Origin: Sphingomonas hankyongi
Lineage (GTDB): Bacteria; Pseudomonadota; Alphaproteobacteria; Sphingomonadales; Sphingomonadaceae
Reading direction: 5' to 3'
DNA: 64,000 nucleotides
Assembly: GCF_023516575.1 (NCBI RefSeq)
Contig: NZ_JAMGBE010000001.1
Span: forward strand, 248,001-312,000
The notes below the pieces were generated by a model, which worked only from the letters and a program-made list of their open reading frames with translations, was not told where the DNA came from and did no database searches. Position 1 is the first letter of the stretch, and the number at the start of each line of letters is the position of its first letter. A program made the translations under genes and the position numbers. Below are positions 29,331-38,635 of the stretch, piece after piece.

Positions 29331-29525
29331 CTAATGCGTTGCGGCGATCACGGCCACAAGGCGATGGCGTTCCCAAATCTCGCGCATCGCAAAGAGGCGT
29401 CGGGATCGCGCTATGTCGACGGCTTCCTCGTCGTCGCAGGCTTCCACCAGCTCGACGTCCGGGACGATCGAACCTCCCTCGAAAAAGCAGAGGCTGTAAA
29501 CATGGGGTATCGGGGCCGTGGCCAT
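29331..29525 (-). CDS. Small conserved-looking cytosolic protein
   Basis: A 64-residue protein (MATAPIPHVYSLCFFEGGSI ... IWERHRLVAVIAATH), mixed alpha/beta, acidic in the middle (VEACDDEEAVDIARSRRLF). The start at 29525 has GGAGC six bases upstream; an upstream in-frame ATG at 29594 is less well placed. No function is assigned. It is probably cotranscribed with the secreted-protein gene that follows. Confidence 0.6.
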   Translation of the reverse strand: MATAPIPHVYSLCFFEGGSIVPDVELVEACDDEEAVDIARSRRLFAMREIWERHRLVAVIAATH

Positions 29526-29755
29526 GCAAGCTCCGGGCTGAGTGACTCTGGCGGCCCAGCGAGAGGGGACAAACGCCGAGCCGCCAGCAGACAATTGGTA
29601 CGATTTCCGGTCTTGAATCCGTATCAGTAGCTCTACCGAGTTTATGCCGCCTATTGTCTGCAGCCGTTAATCGCTGCCGTGAGGCCATTGGAAGAGTTTC
29701 GCTCCCTGAGATCGTTGCAATCGTCCTAGGTCGGCGCGTCTCGCGGGGAGGGCCT

Positions 29756-30715
29756 ATGCGCGCCATTCTGACCTTCGCTCTTATAATGCTCGGGGCCTGC
29801 GCGGCGCGGAGCGCGGCGGAGCCCTATCACCTCATCCCCGGCCAGGTGACTCCGAACAAAGGTCCGGACGGAAATACGATTGTCCTCGACGCGCCGGACG
29901 GGCTGATCGTCGTCGACACGGGTCGGCATCCGGAGCACGTCCGAGCCATCCTCGCCTACGCTAATGAGCGGCGGAAGCCGATATCGGCGATCGTCAACAC
30001 GCACTGGCACCTCGACCACACCACCGGCAATTGGGACATCCGCAAGGCCTATCCGAACGTTCGGGTCTATGCCTCGGATGCGCTTGAGGGAGCGTTGGTC
30101 GGCTTCTTCCCGACGAGCCGCAAAGGCGCCGAAGAATTCGTCAGATCGGGTAAGGCCTCACCGGCGCAGCGCGCCGAAATGGACCGCAGCTTCCACGTCA
30201 TGGACCATCCTGAGCTGCTTCGCCCCACCGACGTCATCAGCAAATCGGGTCCAGTCGAGATTGCCGGGCGATCCCTCGACGTCCACCTCACGAAATTCGC
30301 CGCCACCGAAGGCGACGTCTGGCTTTATGACCCCAAGGCCAAAATCGCGATCGTCGGCGATCTGGTGGTCGACATCGTGCCGTTCATGGACACGGCTTGC
30401 GCCGATGGCTGGGCGAATGCGCTCGACGAGATCGCCGCCCTTCCCTTTCGGACTTTGATCCCCGGACACGGCCCTGTCATGGACCGCACCGACTTCCTCG
30501 CCTGGCGGACGGCATACGACAATTTCGTGAAGTGCGGGCATTCGAGCGTGGATGGGAAGGAATGCGTGGCGGGCTGGGAACGCGATGCGGCAAAGTTCAT
30601 CGACGAAGGACATCGCGCCTATGTCCACGACGCCGCGGGATATTATCTGACCACCCGCCTCCGCTCTTCACCCGAAGAGCAGCAGAAATATTGCAAGCCG
30701 CTCAAAACACCATGA
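29756..30715 (+). CDS. MBL-fold lipoprotein hydrolase
   Basis: A 319-residue metallo-beta-lactamase-fold protein with a lipoprotein signal (MRAILTFALIMLGAC, lipobox LGAC). The zinc motif is NTHWHLDHTTGN, then a third-ligand region IVGDLVVDIVPF and TLIPGHGPVMDR. A C-terminal extension of about 80 residues contains three Cys. The family is broad (quinoprotein relay, glyoxalase, lactonase types), and the substrate is unknown. The ATG at 29756 has GGGGAGGG upstream and begins the signal peptide. Confidence 0.85.
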   Translation: MRAILTFALIMLGACAARSAAEPYHLIPGQVTPNKGPDGNTIVLDAPDGLIVVDTGRHPEHVRAILAYANERRKPISAIVNTHWHLDHTTGNWDIRKAYPNVRVYASDALEGALVGFFPTSRKGAEEFVRSGKASPAQRAEMDRSFHVMDHPELLRPTDVISKSGPVEIAGRSLDVHLTKFAATEGDVWLYDPKAKIAIVGDLVVDIVPFMDTACADGWANALDEIAALPFRTLIPGHGPVMDRTDFLAWRTAYDNFVKCGHSSVDGKECVAGWERDAAKFIDEGHRAYVHDAAGYYLTTRLRSSPEEQQKYCKPLKTP

Positions 30716-30730
30716 ACCGCAGGATTTAGC

Positions 30731-32116
30731 TCAAAGGGCAAAACCCGGCGTCATCCTGCCTGGCTTGCCCTCACCGCGTATTGGAATCTGAAGCAGCGCA
30801 ACCAGCCCTGGTCCATTGTCGAACAATGCAAGCTCACCGTGGTGCAGGTGAGCAATCGCCTGAGCGAGGGACAGCCCAAGACCCGCCCCCTCCTCGCTTC
30901 GGCTGGGATCGAGCCGTCCGAAGCGACGGCGAGCCTCATCCCGCTGCTCCACGGCAATACCGGGGCCGCGGTCCGTTACCCCGAGCTTCAACGTGGAATC
31001 TTCGTCATGGACCATGACGGCGATCTCGCCGCCCGAAGACGCATATTTGATCGCATTTTCGATGAGATTGCTCAGCGCCTGGGCGAGCAACTGACGATGA
31101 GCGAACACGGGGACGACGACCGTACCTCGGTCGAGCCGCAGGTTTGCCCCCGCCTCCTCGGCTACGGGTTCGTACATCTCGACCAGTTCGGCCGCTAGTT
31201 GCGCCGGGTCGAACCAGCTGAACTGGTTCTGGCTGGTGAACGCCTCCGATCGAGCAATCTCGAGCGCGGTGGTCAGGATCCGCATCAGCGAATCCGACTG
31301 CCGGATGATGGCCGCGAGCATCAACTCGCGCTCTTCCTCGGTGTCCGCGGCCAACGCGGCATCCGCCGCCGCTCGAAGCCTGCCTACCGGCGACCTCAGG
31401 TCATGGGCGAGGCTGTCGGTCAGCATCCTAAGCTCGCTCATCAGCGTCGATATGCGGTCGAGCATCTGATTGATGCGCAACGACAGCCGTCCGAACGAAT
31501 CGTTGGCGCCCGACAACGGCACGCGACCCGACATGTCGCCACCGCCAATTCGGTCGGCGACCATCACGATATCGTGGATACGGCGGTCGACATACTGGCC
31601 CAGTATCAGGCCGCAGAGCAGGCCAAGGATCACCGAGACCGCCAATGCGGCGAGTAGGGACCGCTCCAGCGTTTCCCTCAGGCTGATCCCACCCGTCACC
31701 GTCCGGCCGGTGAGCAGCCACTGCCGTCCGGCGATGGGCCGGATGTTCACCGACGCCTCCAGCGCGGAATTATCGCCCTTCATCTTGAGGACCGCCGTCC
31801 GGGCCTTCGCGAAGGAGGTGACCGAGGGCGATATGATGGCGTCGATATTACCTTCGAGCGGCCGTCCAGCGCCATCTACTATGGCAACCGCGACCTGATC
31901 GCCGGCCTCGGTCGCCTCCGCGATTTCCTGCTTGAGCGAAGCCAGCCCTTCCCGGCGATAGACTTGATCGAGAGCCGCCGACTGCTGAGCAACCTGGTGA
32001 CGGAGCTCCGTTACGATCTCGTCCCGTGTCTGGAAGTGGATGTACCCAATGATGAGCATGTTCGACGCAAAGGCGAGGAAACCTGCCAGCAACGCTATCC
32101 GCAGCTTCGTCGACAT
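30731..32116 (-). CDS. Transmembrane sensor histidine kinase (EnvZ/PhoQ class)
   Basis: A 461-residue kinase. Two helices (about 7-27 and 152-175) bracket a periplasmic sensor of about 120 residues. A HAMP domain follows (about 176-228), then HisKA with His238 in DSLAHDLRSPVGRL, and the HATPase with ALSNLIENAIKYASSGG, LGVTDRGPGI and GAGLGLSLAQAIAHLHHG. It lies 12 bases downstream of its response regulator gene and is presumably its cognate kinase. The signal is unknown. Confidence 0.95.
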   Translation of the reverse strand: MSTKLRIALLAGFLAFASNMLIIGYIHFQTRDEIVTELRHQVAQQSAALDQVYRREGLASLKQEIAEATEAGDQVAVAIVDGAGRPLEGNIDAIISPSVTSFAKARTAVLKMKGDNSALEASVNIRPIAGRQWLLTGRTVTGGISLRETLERSLLAALAVSVILGLLCGLILGQYVDRRIHDIVMVADRIGGGDMSGRVPLSGANDSFGRLSLRINQMLDRISTLMSELRMLTDSLAHDLRSPVGRLRAAADAALAADTEEERELMLAAIIRQSDSLMRILTTALEIARSEAFTSQNQFSWFDPAQLAAELVEMYEPVAEEAGANLRLDRGTVVVPVFAHRQLLAQALSNLIENAIKYASSGGEIAVMVHDEDSTLKLGVTDRGPGIAVEQRDEARRRFGRLDPSRSEEGAGLGLSLAQAIAHLHHGELALFDNGPGLVALLQIPIRGEGKPGRMTPGFAL

Positions 32117-32128
32117 CCGATACGGTGC

Positions 32129-32809
32129 CTAAGCTTCCAGCACGTAACCCGCACCGCGGACCGTATGCAGCAGCGGACGCTCGAAACCCTCTTCGAGCTT
32201 CCGCCGAAGCCTGCTCACGTGAACGTCGATCACGTTGGTCGCCGGGTCGAAATGATAGTCCCACACCTGCTCCAGCAGCATGGTCCGCGTGACGACCCGG
32301 CCTTCGTTCCGGGCGAGATATTCCAGGAGGAGATATTCGCGCGGCTTCAGGTCGATCTTCTTGCCCGCCCGCTTCACCGTACGCGACATCGGGTCGATCA
32401 CGAGATCGCCGACCGTCAGTTGAGGATTGGCTGCGACGCGGGCCTCGCTTCGGCGCAGCAAGGCATTGGCGCGTGCCAGCAATTCCGCGAATGAAAAGGG
32501 TTTGACGAGATAATCGTCCGATCCGCAATCGAGACCTTCGATGCGGTCTCCAACCGAAGCGAGTGCCGACAGGATCAGGACCGGAGTTTCGATCTGCGCG
32601 GCGCGGAGAGCGCGGAGAACGGAAAGGCCGTCCAGCACGGGGACCATCCGGTCGAGGATGATCAGATCGAACGTGCTGTCTGTGGCCCGGTACAGGCCGT
32701 CCTGGCCGTTGCTGACCTGCTCTACGAGATGACCTTCCTGGGTAAGGCCGCGGCCCAGATAGTCCGCGGTCTCCGCATCATCTTCAATGACAAGGATCTT
32801 CCGGCCCAT
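32129..32809 (-). CDS. OmpR-family response regulator
   Basis: A 226-residue regulator. The receiver domain has the acidic pocket VIEDDAETA, acceptor Asp53 in LIILDRMVPVLDG, the Thr/Ser switch region LILSALAS and the Lys in YLVKPFSF. The C-terminal winged helix has LKPREYLLLEYLARNEGRVV and VDVHVSRLRRKLEEGF. It resembles the CzcR/CopR/QseB class in the order of its motifs. It is the first gene of the pair, with GGAG upstream of the ATG. A small secreted protein gene lies about 115 bases upstream on the same strand. Confidence 0.95.
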   Translation of the reverse strand: MGRKILVIEDDAETADYLGRGLTQEGHLVEQVSNGQDGLYRATDSTFDLIILDRMVPVLDGLSVLRALRAAQIETPVLILSALASVGDRIEGLDCGSDDYLVKPFSFAELLARANALLRRSEARVAANPQLTVGDLVIDPMSRTVKRAGKKIDLKPREYLLLEYLARNEGRVVTRTMLLEQVWDYHFDPATNVIDVHVSRLRRKLEEGFERPLLHTVRGAGYVLEA

Positions 32810-32923
32810 TGTCTCTCCGCCATCTGCATACGACGCCGCTTACCGGCCCGGCAATGGCGGGGTCGCCGCCCGGCGGAGGGAGCTTGAGGGACGCCGGGCG
32901 GCTCGGGGAGGGCGAGTGGTTAG

Positions 32924-33097
32924 TTATTTGGTCTTCGGAGCCTTGGGCTGGTCCGCCTTTGCGCTGAGCTTGGGCTTGGCGTGTGCCTTGTGCGGCTTGG
33001 CCTTTTCAGTCTGGGGCTTGGTGGTCGTAGCCGCCGCAGCAGTCGAACCGGCAAGGAGGCCGATTGCCACAAACGAGGCGATGAGTTGCTTGGTCAT
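32924..33097 (-). CDS. Short Lys/Ala/Pro-rich secreted protein
   Basis: A 57-residue reading frame starting MTKQLIASFVAIGLLAGSTA, a clear signal peptide with cleavage expected after AAA, followed by a mature peptide of about 34 residues made almost wholly of Lys, Ala, Pro, Thr and His (KPQTEKAKPHKAHAKPK and KADQPKAPKTK). AGGAGA lies about nine bases upstream of the ATG. The strong signal peptide and clean composition shift argue that it is a real gene. It recalls small basic periplasmic proteins such as acid-shock-type peptides, but that is only a resemblance. It lies directly upstream of the two-component pair. Confidence 0.7.
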   Translation of the reverse strand: MTKQLIASFVAIGLLAGSTAAAATTTKPQTEKAKPHKAHAKPKLSAKADQPKAPKTK

Positions 33098-33213
33098 GTC
33101 ATGCGTCTCCTGTGTTGACCGGTGCTACCGGCGTTCCAGGCGGATAGGAGAGCGACCATTTCGCTACTGTGGCGGGTCGATTAAATGTTATTCATGGAAG
33201 GTGCCGGCTAGCG

Positions 33214-34077
33214 CTATTCAGCGACCATCAGCTCCCGCTCAGGCAGCGGAGAATTCTTCACCGTGCGGTCCAGTTCGAGGAGAGTCGCCAGTAGACTCTC
33301 CATGCGATCGAGTGGCCAGGCATTCGGTCCGTCGGACTTCGCGTTTGCGGGATCGGGATGCGTTTCCATGAACAATCCGGATATACCGGCCGCAACGGCC
33401 GCCCGCGCGAGAACTGGAACGAACTCCCGCTGGCCGCCAGAGCTCGTACCCTGACCGCCCGGAAGCTGCACCGAATGCGTCGCGTCGAACACCACCGGGC
33501 ATCCTGTGTCACGCAAGATCGCCAGGCTGCGCATGTCGGAGACGAGGTTGTTGTAGCCGAAGGACGCACCCCGCTCGCAGACCATGATCGTCTCCTCGTT
33601 CACACCCGAGGCATGCGCCGCGTTACGTGCCTTCTCCACGACGTTCTTCATGTCCCCCGGAGCCATGAACTGCGCCTTCTTGATATTGACGGGTTTTCCG
33701 GCGGCGGCAACGGCGTGGATGAAGTCCGTCTGGCGAGCCAGGAAGGCAGGCGTCTGCAGGACGTCGACTGCCTGCGCCGCGGCGGCGATCTGGGGGATGT
33801 CGTGAACGTCCGTCAAAACCGGCACGCCGATTTGCTCTCGCACTTTCGAAAGTATCCGTAGCCCCTCGTCCATTCCAAGGCCCCGAAAGCTGCTATCCGA
33901 GGTCCGGTTCGCCTTGTCGTAACTGGACTTGAATATGAAGAGGATGCCGAGCTTGTCGGTAATGCTCTTCAACCGTTCAGCCACTCGGAGTTGCAGCTCC
34001 TCGCTTTCGACGACGCATGGGCCGGCAATGAGGAAGAGGGGCTGGTCCAGCCCAATCTCGCGATCAAACAGGCGCAC
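33214..34077 (-). CDS. kdsA: 3-deoxy-8-phosphooctulonate synthase KdsA
   Basis: A 287-residue enzyme that condenses arabinose-5-phosphate with phosphoenolpyruvate to make KDO-8-phosphate for the LPS inner core. It shows [49 protein letters not shown], and the [20 protein letters not shown] stretch. It lies downstream of kdsB and kdsD on the same strand; together they cover three steps of CMP-KDO synthesis. Confidence 0.97.
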   Translation of the reverse strand: MRLFDREIGLDQPLFLIAGPCVVESEELQLRVAERLKSITDKLGILFIFKSSYDKANRTSDSSFRGLGMDEGLRILSKVREQIGVPVLTDVHDIPQIAAAAQAVDVLQTPAFLARQTDFIHAVAAAGKPVNIKKAQFMAPGDMKNVVEKARNAAHASGVNEETIMVCERGASFGYNNLVSDMRSLAILRDTGCPVVFDATHSVQLPGGQGTSSGGQREFVPVLARAAVAAGISGLFMETHPDPANAKSDGPNAWPLDRMESLLATLLELDRTVKNSPLPERELMVAE

Positions 34078-34118
34078 GGCGGCTCCTTACCCGAAGGGAC
34101 CTGGAAGAGCCACGATCG

Positions 34119-34919
34119 TCACTCGATCCCCGCGGCGGCCAACGCCTTCTCGATCGGGTCGATATCCTCTGGATTGTTGAGTTCGCGGATCGTGAATCGA
34201 GGGGGCTCCATCTCGACAATTCGGATCGGGATGCCGACGTCTAGAAAACGCAACTGCTCGAGGCCTTCCAAGACCTCGATCCTCGAAGGCGGACACTCGG
34301 CATAGCGCCGGAGCGCACCGGGCCGGTACGCATAGAGGCCGATGTGGAGCTGGACCGGCGACTCATCGCTCGTCGCCTCGAATCCCATCGGCAGGTAAGG
34401 AAGCAAGCGCTTGGAGAAATAGAGCGCATATCCCGCAGCATTGGTGACTACGCTTGTCCCGCCAACTCGGCCGGCCTCTTCTTCCTTTTGCAGCTGGTGG
34501 AGCTCGGCTGGCCGAAGTCTGATGGAGGCGGTCGCTACGGCTAGCGCCGGATCGCGTCGCATCGCCTCGACTAGATTCTCTGCGAAGTGCGGAGGCGTCA
34601 GCGGGGCGTCGCCCTGGAGGTTTACGATGACGTCGACTTCGCCGAGCTCCTGCAGCGCCTCGGCGCAGCGCTCCGTACCGTTTCGAGCATCGGATGACGT
34701 CATGATGACGTCAGCACCGAAACCCGTGGCAGCTTCGGCGATCCTCATATCGTCCGTAACGACATGCACCGAGGCCGTGCCTTGCAAGCGCTGCGCTGCC
34801 TCGAAGCTGCGCTGGATAAGCGGCTTGCTTACGCCTGATGCCCCGCGGAGTTGCGCAAGCGGTTTTCCGGGATAGCGCGACGAGCCCATCCTTGCGGGGA
34901 TAAGGACCGCGACCTTCAT
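34119..34919 (-). CDS. kdsB: CMP-KDO synthetase KdsB
   Basis: A 266-residue cytidylyltransferase that activates KDO with CTP. It has VLIPARMGSSRYPGKPLAQL (nucleotide-binding loop), VHVVTDDMRIAEAA, TSSDARNGTERCAEAL, VNLQGDAPLTPP and the C-terminal LEQLRFLDVGIPIRIVE. I chose the ATG at 34919 because it overlaps the kdsD stop by four bases (ATGA); an upstream ATG at 34934 is within kdsD. Confidence 0.96.
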   Translation of the reverse strand: MKVAVLIPARMGSSRYPGKPLAQLRGASGVSKPLIQRSFEAAQRLQGTASVHVVTDDMRIAEAATGFGADVIMTSSDARNGTERCAEALQELGEVDVIVNLQGDAPLTPPHFAENLVEAMRRDPALAVATASIRLRPAELHQLQKEEEAGRVGGTSVVTNAAGYALYFSKRLLPYLPMGFEATSDESPVQLHIGLYAYRPGALRRYAECPPSRIEVLEGLEQLRFLDVGIPIRIVEMEPPRFTIRELNNPEDIDPIEKALAAAGIE

Positions 34920-35887
34920 CGCGCACCACCGCAATCGTGGATGTGCAAGACGCCGATCGGACGCATTTGTCCGGCCTCAGCCTCTTCGATGACAAACAGC
35001 GTCGTGATCTTGTGACGGTCGAACAGGAGGAGCGCGTCGTCGACCAGGGAGTCGGCACCGATCGTCTTGGGATTGGCGGTCATATAGTCTGCAGCCTTGC
35101 GATCGAGGCCGCGCTCGATGTTCCGGCGAAGATCCCCGTCGGTGATCACGCCGACGAGAACACCCTCTTCGTCGATCACCCCAACCATGCCCAGGCGTTT
35201 GGCGCTCATTTCGACGATTGCTTCATGCATCGAGGCCGCGGCATTTGTCAGTGGCATCTCGGCTCCGGAATGCATCAGTCGGCGCACAGGCTTGAGCCGC
35301 GCACCGATCGCACCACCCGGATGAAGGCGGCCGAAATCGGTCCGGGTGAACCCCTTCAGGTGCATGACGGTCATTGCAAGTGCATCGCCTAGCGCCACCG
35401 CCATCGTCGTCGATGTAGTGGGCGCAACTCCTTCGGGTCCGACTTCCTTGAGCGGCGGCAGAACCAGCGGCGCGGATGCCGCGGCAGCTAGCATCGAGCC
35501 GGCGTTTCCGGTTATCGCGATGACCGGTATTCCGACGCGCTCGAAATGCGCAATAACGGGTTCCAGCTCTGCGGTTTCACCACTTTGCGAGATGAGCAGT
35601 GCGACGTCGCCGCGCGCCGCCATGCCGAGGTCGCCGTGCACGGCTTCCGCGAGATGCAGAAAGATCGCTGTCGTTCCGGTGGATGCGAAGGTCGCTGCGA
35701 TCTTCCGTGCAACGTGACCGGACTTCCCGAGTCCGCCGACGATTAGCTTGCCCGAGCAGGTGTGAATAAGATTGACGGCGATTTCGAACGTATCGCCGAT
35801 GCTTCTCCCAAGCGCGTCGAGCGCGCGGGCCTCGCCCAGCAAGACCTGCCTGCCGAACTCTCGAACTTGCGTCGTTCGTAGATTCAT
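34916..35887 (-). CDS. kdsD: D-arabinose-5-phosphate isomerase (KdsD/KpsF family)
   Basis: A 323-residue enzyme that interconverts ribulose-5-phosphate and arabinose-5-phosphate for KDO synthesis. The SIS domain shows VGGLGKSGHVARKIAATFAS, the LHLAEAVHGDLGMAARGDVA segment and LLISQSGETAELEPV; two CBS domains follow (HSGAEMPLTN onward and YMTANPKTIGADSLVDDAL). I chose the ATG at 35887, which gives the normal length. It is the first gene of the kds group and is transcribed away from the flippase gene, leaving a shared 180-base intergenic region. Confidence 0.94.
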   Translation of the reverse strand: MNLRTTQVREFGRQVLLGEARALDALGRSIGDTFEIAVNLIHTCSGKLIVGGLGKSGHVARKIAATFASTGTTAIFLHLAEAVHGDLGMAARGDVALLISQSGETAELEPVIAHFERVGIPVIAITGNAGSMLAAAASAPLVLPPLKEVGPEGVAPTTSTTMAVALGDALAMTVMHLKGFTRTDFGRLHPGGAIGARLKPVRRLMHSGAEMPLTNAAASMHEAIVEMSAKRLGMVGVIDEEGVLVGVITDGDLRRNIERGLDRKAADYMTANPKTIGADSLVDDALLLFDRHKITTLFVIEEAEAGQMRPIGVLHIHDCGGAR

Positions 35888-36068
35888 TTGCGGGTCCCCA
35901 GGACCGAGCAGGGAATGCCGGACAGCGGGCATTGCGGCAAATACACACGCACCTCGAAGCGACTTGGACGCGAGCCGATCACGATGGCGTATCGCCCGCT
36001 TTGGGATTACCGGCACCCGCATGGTCCCTTTTTCGATCCGCCGGATCATGCGCCCCCTGTGAGCTCAA

Positions 36069-37436
36069 GTGAACCTCGGTAAGGGAAAGCAGCGCGGCGT
36101 CTTTGCCCGAATGGCGCGAAATGTCGGCTGGCTCGCGGGTTCGCGCGGTTTCATCGGCATTCTCAGCATTGCCTATTTGGCCATTGCTGCGCGCGCTCTC
36201 GGACCGAAGCGGTTCGGCGAATTTGCGCTTGTCCTCACCTACGGGCAACTGATCGCGAACGTGGTGCAATTTCAATCGTGGAAAGGGGTCATCCGTTTCG
36301 GCGCCGCGCACCTTGCCGCCGGCAACCGCGACGGCCTTGCGCGCTTGTTCGGATTCACTGCGACGCTGGATGCCGCGAGCACGATTGTGGGAACGGCGAT
36401 TGCGGTTGGCGGTGTGGAGCTTGCAGCCCCGATCCTGCATTGGCCAGCCGAACTCCGGCTCCCCGCCGCAGTGTTTGGTTGCATCGTCCTCCTCGCGAGC
36501 GGCGGCACGCCCTCGGGAATGCTGCGACTGTTCGATCGTTTCGACCTTCAGGCTTTTACGGAAGCGATAGGGCCGATCGTACGTTTTGCCGGCTCGGCGG
36601 TGGCTTGGGCGGCCGGCTGGCCAACCGTAGGCTTCCTGGCCGTATGGGGAGCTGCCACCATCCTGCAAACGCTTGCACAGTGGATCGCAGTCGTAGCCAT
36701 CCACGGCTCCAGGCTGACGTTCGGCCGCGCCGCATTCATGCAGGCGCTTCGGGAGAACCGCCGGCTGTGGAGGTTCATGATCCAAACGAACCTTTCGAAC
36801 TCGCTGGGCCTCTTCTGGATGCAGCTCGGGACCTTGGCGGTGGGAGCCGTTTCCGGACCGGTGCAAGCCGGCGGCTTCAGAATCGCGAACCGTATCGCGA
36901 AGGGCCTGGTGAAGCCGGTCGAAACGATCACCCGCGCGCTGTACCCTGAGCTTGCGCGGCTCATTGCCACCAACGATCATCTGACAGCACGCAAGGTGCT
37001 GACCCGGCTGACGTGGATCGCCGCCGCTCTCGCCCTGACGGCCGTCCTCATCATCGGGCTCGCCGGGGCGACGATCTTGCGATTGATCGCCGGAGAAAGC
37101 TTCGAGTTCGCGCATGGATTCTTGTTCCTGCTCTCGATTGCTGCAGCAATCGATCTTGTGGGCTTCGCGCTCGAGCCGTTTCACAGCGCGCACGGCCGAT
37201 CCGGACGTATCCTTCGTTCGCGCGCAATCGGAGCGGCCCTCTATGGGGTCTTGTTGGCTCTGCTCTTGCCGACGATCGGACCAGAGGGCGCCGCCCTGGC
37301 ATCGGTGGCCGCTTCGTCCGTTATCTTTGCCCAACTGGCACTCTCGACGAGACAAATCCTGAGCCGACAGTTGGCGAACGCGGGGGCGGTTAGTCGGGAG
37401 CAGGCCCAAGCCAATGATCAAGGTTACGGCCAATGA
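36069..37436 (+). CDS. Wzx-type oligosaccharide flippase (MOP superfamily)
   Basis: A 455-residue protein with about twelve hydrophobic helices. The start region ARNVGWLAGSRGFIGILSIA followed by YLAIAARALGPKRFGEFALV is typical of lipid-linked oligosaccharide flippases, which move undecaprenyl-linked sugar units across the inner membrane for O-antigen, capsule or exopolysaccharide. The GTG at 36069 gives this start; an ATG at 36111 is an alternative. Its last 47 bases overlap the 3' end of the convergent sulfotransferase gene. The neighbours make a surface-glycan role likely. Confidence 0.85.
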   Translation: MNLGKGKQRGVFARMARNVGWLAGSRGFIGILSIAYLAIAARALGPKRFGEFALVLTYGQLIANVVQFQSWKGVIRFGAAHLAAGNRDGLARLFGFTATLDAASTIVGTAIAVGGVELAAPILHWPAELRLPAAVFGCIVLLASGGTPSGMLRLFDRFDLQAFTEAIGPIVRFAGSAVAWAAGWPTVGFLAVWGAATILQTLAQWIAVVAIHGSRLTFGRAAFMQALRENRRLWRFMIQTNLSNSLGLFWMQLGTLAVGAVSGPVQAGGFRIANRIAKGLVKPVETITRALYPELARLIATNDHLTARKVLTRLTWIAAALALTAVLIIGLAGATILRLIAGESFEFAHGFLFLLSIAAAIDLVGFALEPFHSAHGRSGRILRSRAIGAALYGVLLALLLPTIGPEGAALASVAASSVIFAQLALSTRQILSRQLANAGAVSREQAQANDQGYGQ

Positions 37437-38379
37437 TGTCCTCCAGCCGTTTGATGTCCTCGCGGTAAAGCTGTCCGAACTCAGCGCGCAAAGCGGGCGA
37501 TAAAGCCACCTGAGGGGCTTCGGTCTCGTTCCATTTCAGGAGGTTTTTGCGTGAGCGTTCGATAATCCTAATGCCGGGTGACTTTCGCTTGTCGAGCTTG
37601 CTGAGGCTATCGACCCGCCGACGATAGGCGCTGCCTGCGAGCAGCCTGCGGGTGATGACAGGCGGGCGCATCAGCAACCGCTGGAGCCATCCATATTTGA
37701 AATCGCGACGGACCCGCCGGGGTGTCGTGTCTGCAGGCTCGCAAGGCGGCAGTCCGAGGAATTCGACAACATCCCGAAAGGCACGTGCGGCATCTGACCG
37801 GATGTCGTCGTGAAGGACGAAGAAGCAGCGGTTGCGGCCAACCACTGAAATAAATCGTCCAACGTAGAATCCGAGGCGGCCGAGCTCGTCGTACCGGAGC
37901 CACCGCGGTTCGATGCAAGAACGGGGTACGCTTCGGCCCCTTCTGCGCGCATCGACCAGTCGCCACGCCCGTTCGAAGTCGCGAACGTTCTCATCGCCCA
38001 GGACCAGGAGCCGCTGGTGAAGAGAAGGTATCATCTCGACAGGGTCTCTGAGGCAAATGATGAACTTCGCCTCGGGCCATAGCCGGAGAATTGGGCGCAT
38101 ACGCTCGGGAGTGTAGAGGTAGGTGACCGACGCTTCCGCGAGCAGCGAACCATCCTCGCGACGGTGCGGAAAGAACCGGTCGAGATACTCGGCCGTAACA
38201 ATCTGCCGGAGTTCCTCATCCGGAATCCCATTCAGATCATGCTGCGAGAAAAAATGCGGCTCTTTCAGTTTCGAAAAACAGATCGAAGGATGAGCCCGCA
38301 TGAACTGCGCGAGCGACGTCGTGCCAGTGCGCGGCGCACCGACGATGCAGGCGAAACGACATGAGAGTCTCTGGTCCAC
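37390..38379 (-). CDS. PAPS-dependent sulfotransferase
   Basis: A 329-residue protein. The N-terminal VGAPRTGTTSLAQFMRAHP is the 5'-phosphosulfate-binding P loop, KEPHFFSQHD follows as in bacterial and heparan-type sulfotransferases, and KFIICLRDPVEMIPSLHQRL is the 3'-phosphate-binding region. It would move sulfate from PAPS to a hydroxyl or amine of a glycan or other acceptor. The C-terminal half is strongly basic. The GTG at 38379 is the start. It is divergent from the asparagine-synthase-like gene and convergent with the flippase. Confidence 0.87.
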   Translation of the reverse strand: MDQRLSCRFACIVGAPRTGTTSLAQFMRAHPSICFSKLKEPHFFSQHDLNGIPDEELRQIVTAEYLDRFFPHRREDGSLLAEASVTYLYTPERMRPILRLWPEAKFIICLRDPVEMIPSLHQRLLVLGDENVRDFERAWRLVDARRRGRSVPRSCIEPRWLRYDELGRLGFYVGRFISVVGRNRCFFVLHDDIRSDAARAFRDVVEFLGLPPCEPADTTPRRVRRDFKYGWLQRLLMRPPVITRRLLAGSAYRRRVDSLSKLDKRKSPGIRIIERSRKNLLKWNETEAPQVALSPALRAEFGQLYREDIKRLEDIIGRNLDHWLGPAPD

Positions 38380-38635
38380 CCTTGCTGCCCGACCTCCCTT
38401 TCACGAGCTAGCCTCACGAAATGGCCGGCGAATCCTGCAATTGATTCGTGCTGGGCACTTTCCGACTGCTTTGCCCGAAGTTCATGTTCGGGCCGCTTCA
38501 TAGAGGGTTGAAGTGGGGCATCACGTTGCCCCCAGATTAAACTTTGTTCATGTTCCGCGTCTTACCTTTCAACGCGCATTTTCGCTCTTCATGTCTCCCG
38601 GCGTTGCGGGCCTTCCGCTCGCTTGGTGAACACTC
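38380..38635. promoter_or_regulatory. Divergent intergenic region, sulfotransferase and amidotransferase
   Basis: A 256-base region between divergent starts, lower in GC than its flanks around 38535-38590 (for example TTAAACTTTGTTCATG). It must hold the promoters for both directions. I see no clear operator dyad or tRNA-like structure. Confidence 0.4.

Noticed and set aside
35979-37433. A 484-codon open frame antisense to the flippase
   Set aside because: Its translation is rich in Arg, Gln, Asp and Glu without hydrophobic cores; the flippase frame has clear helices.
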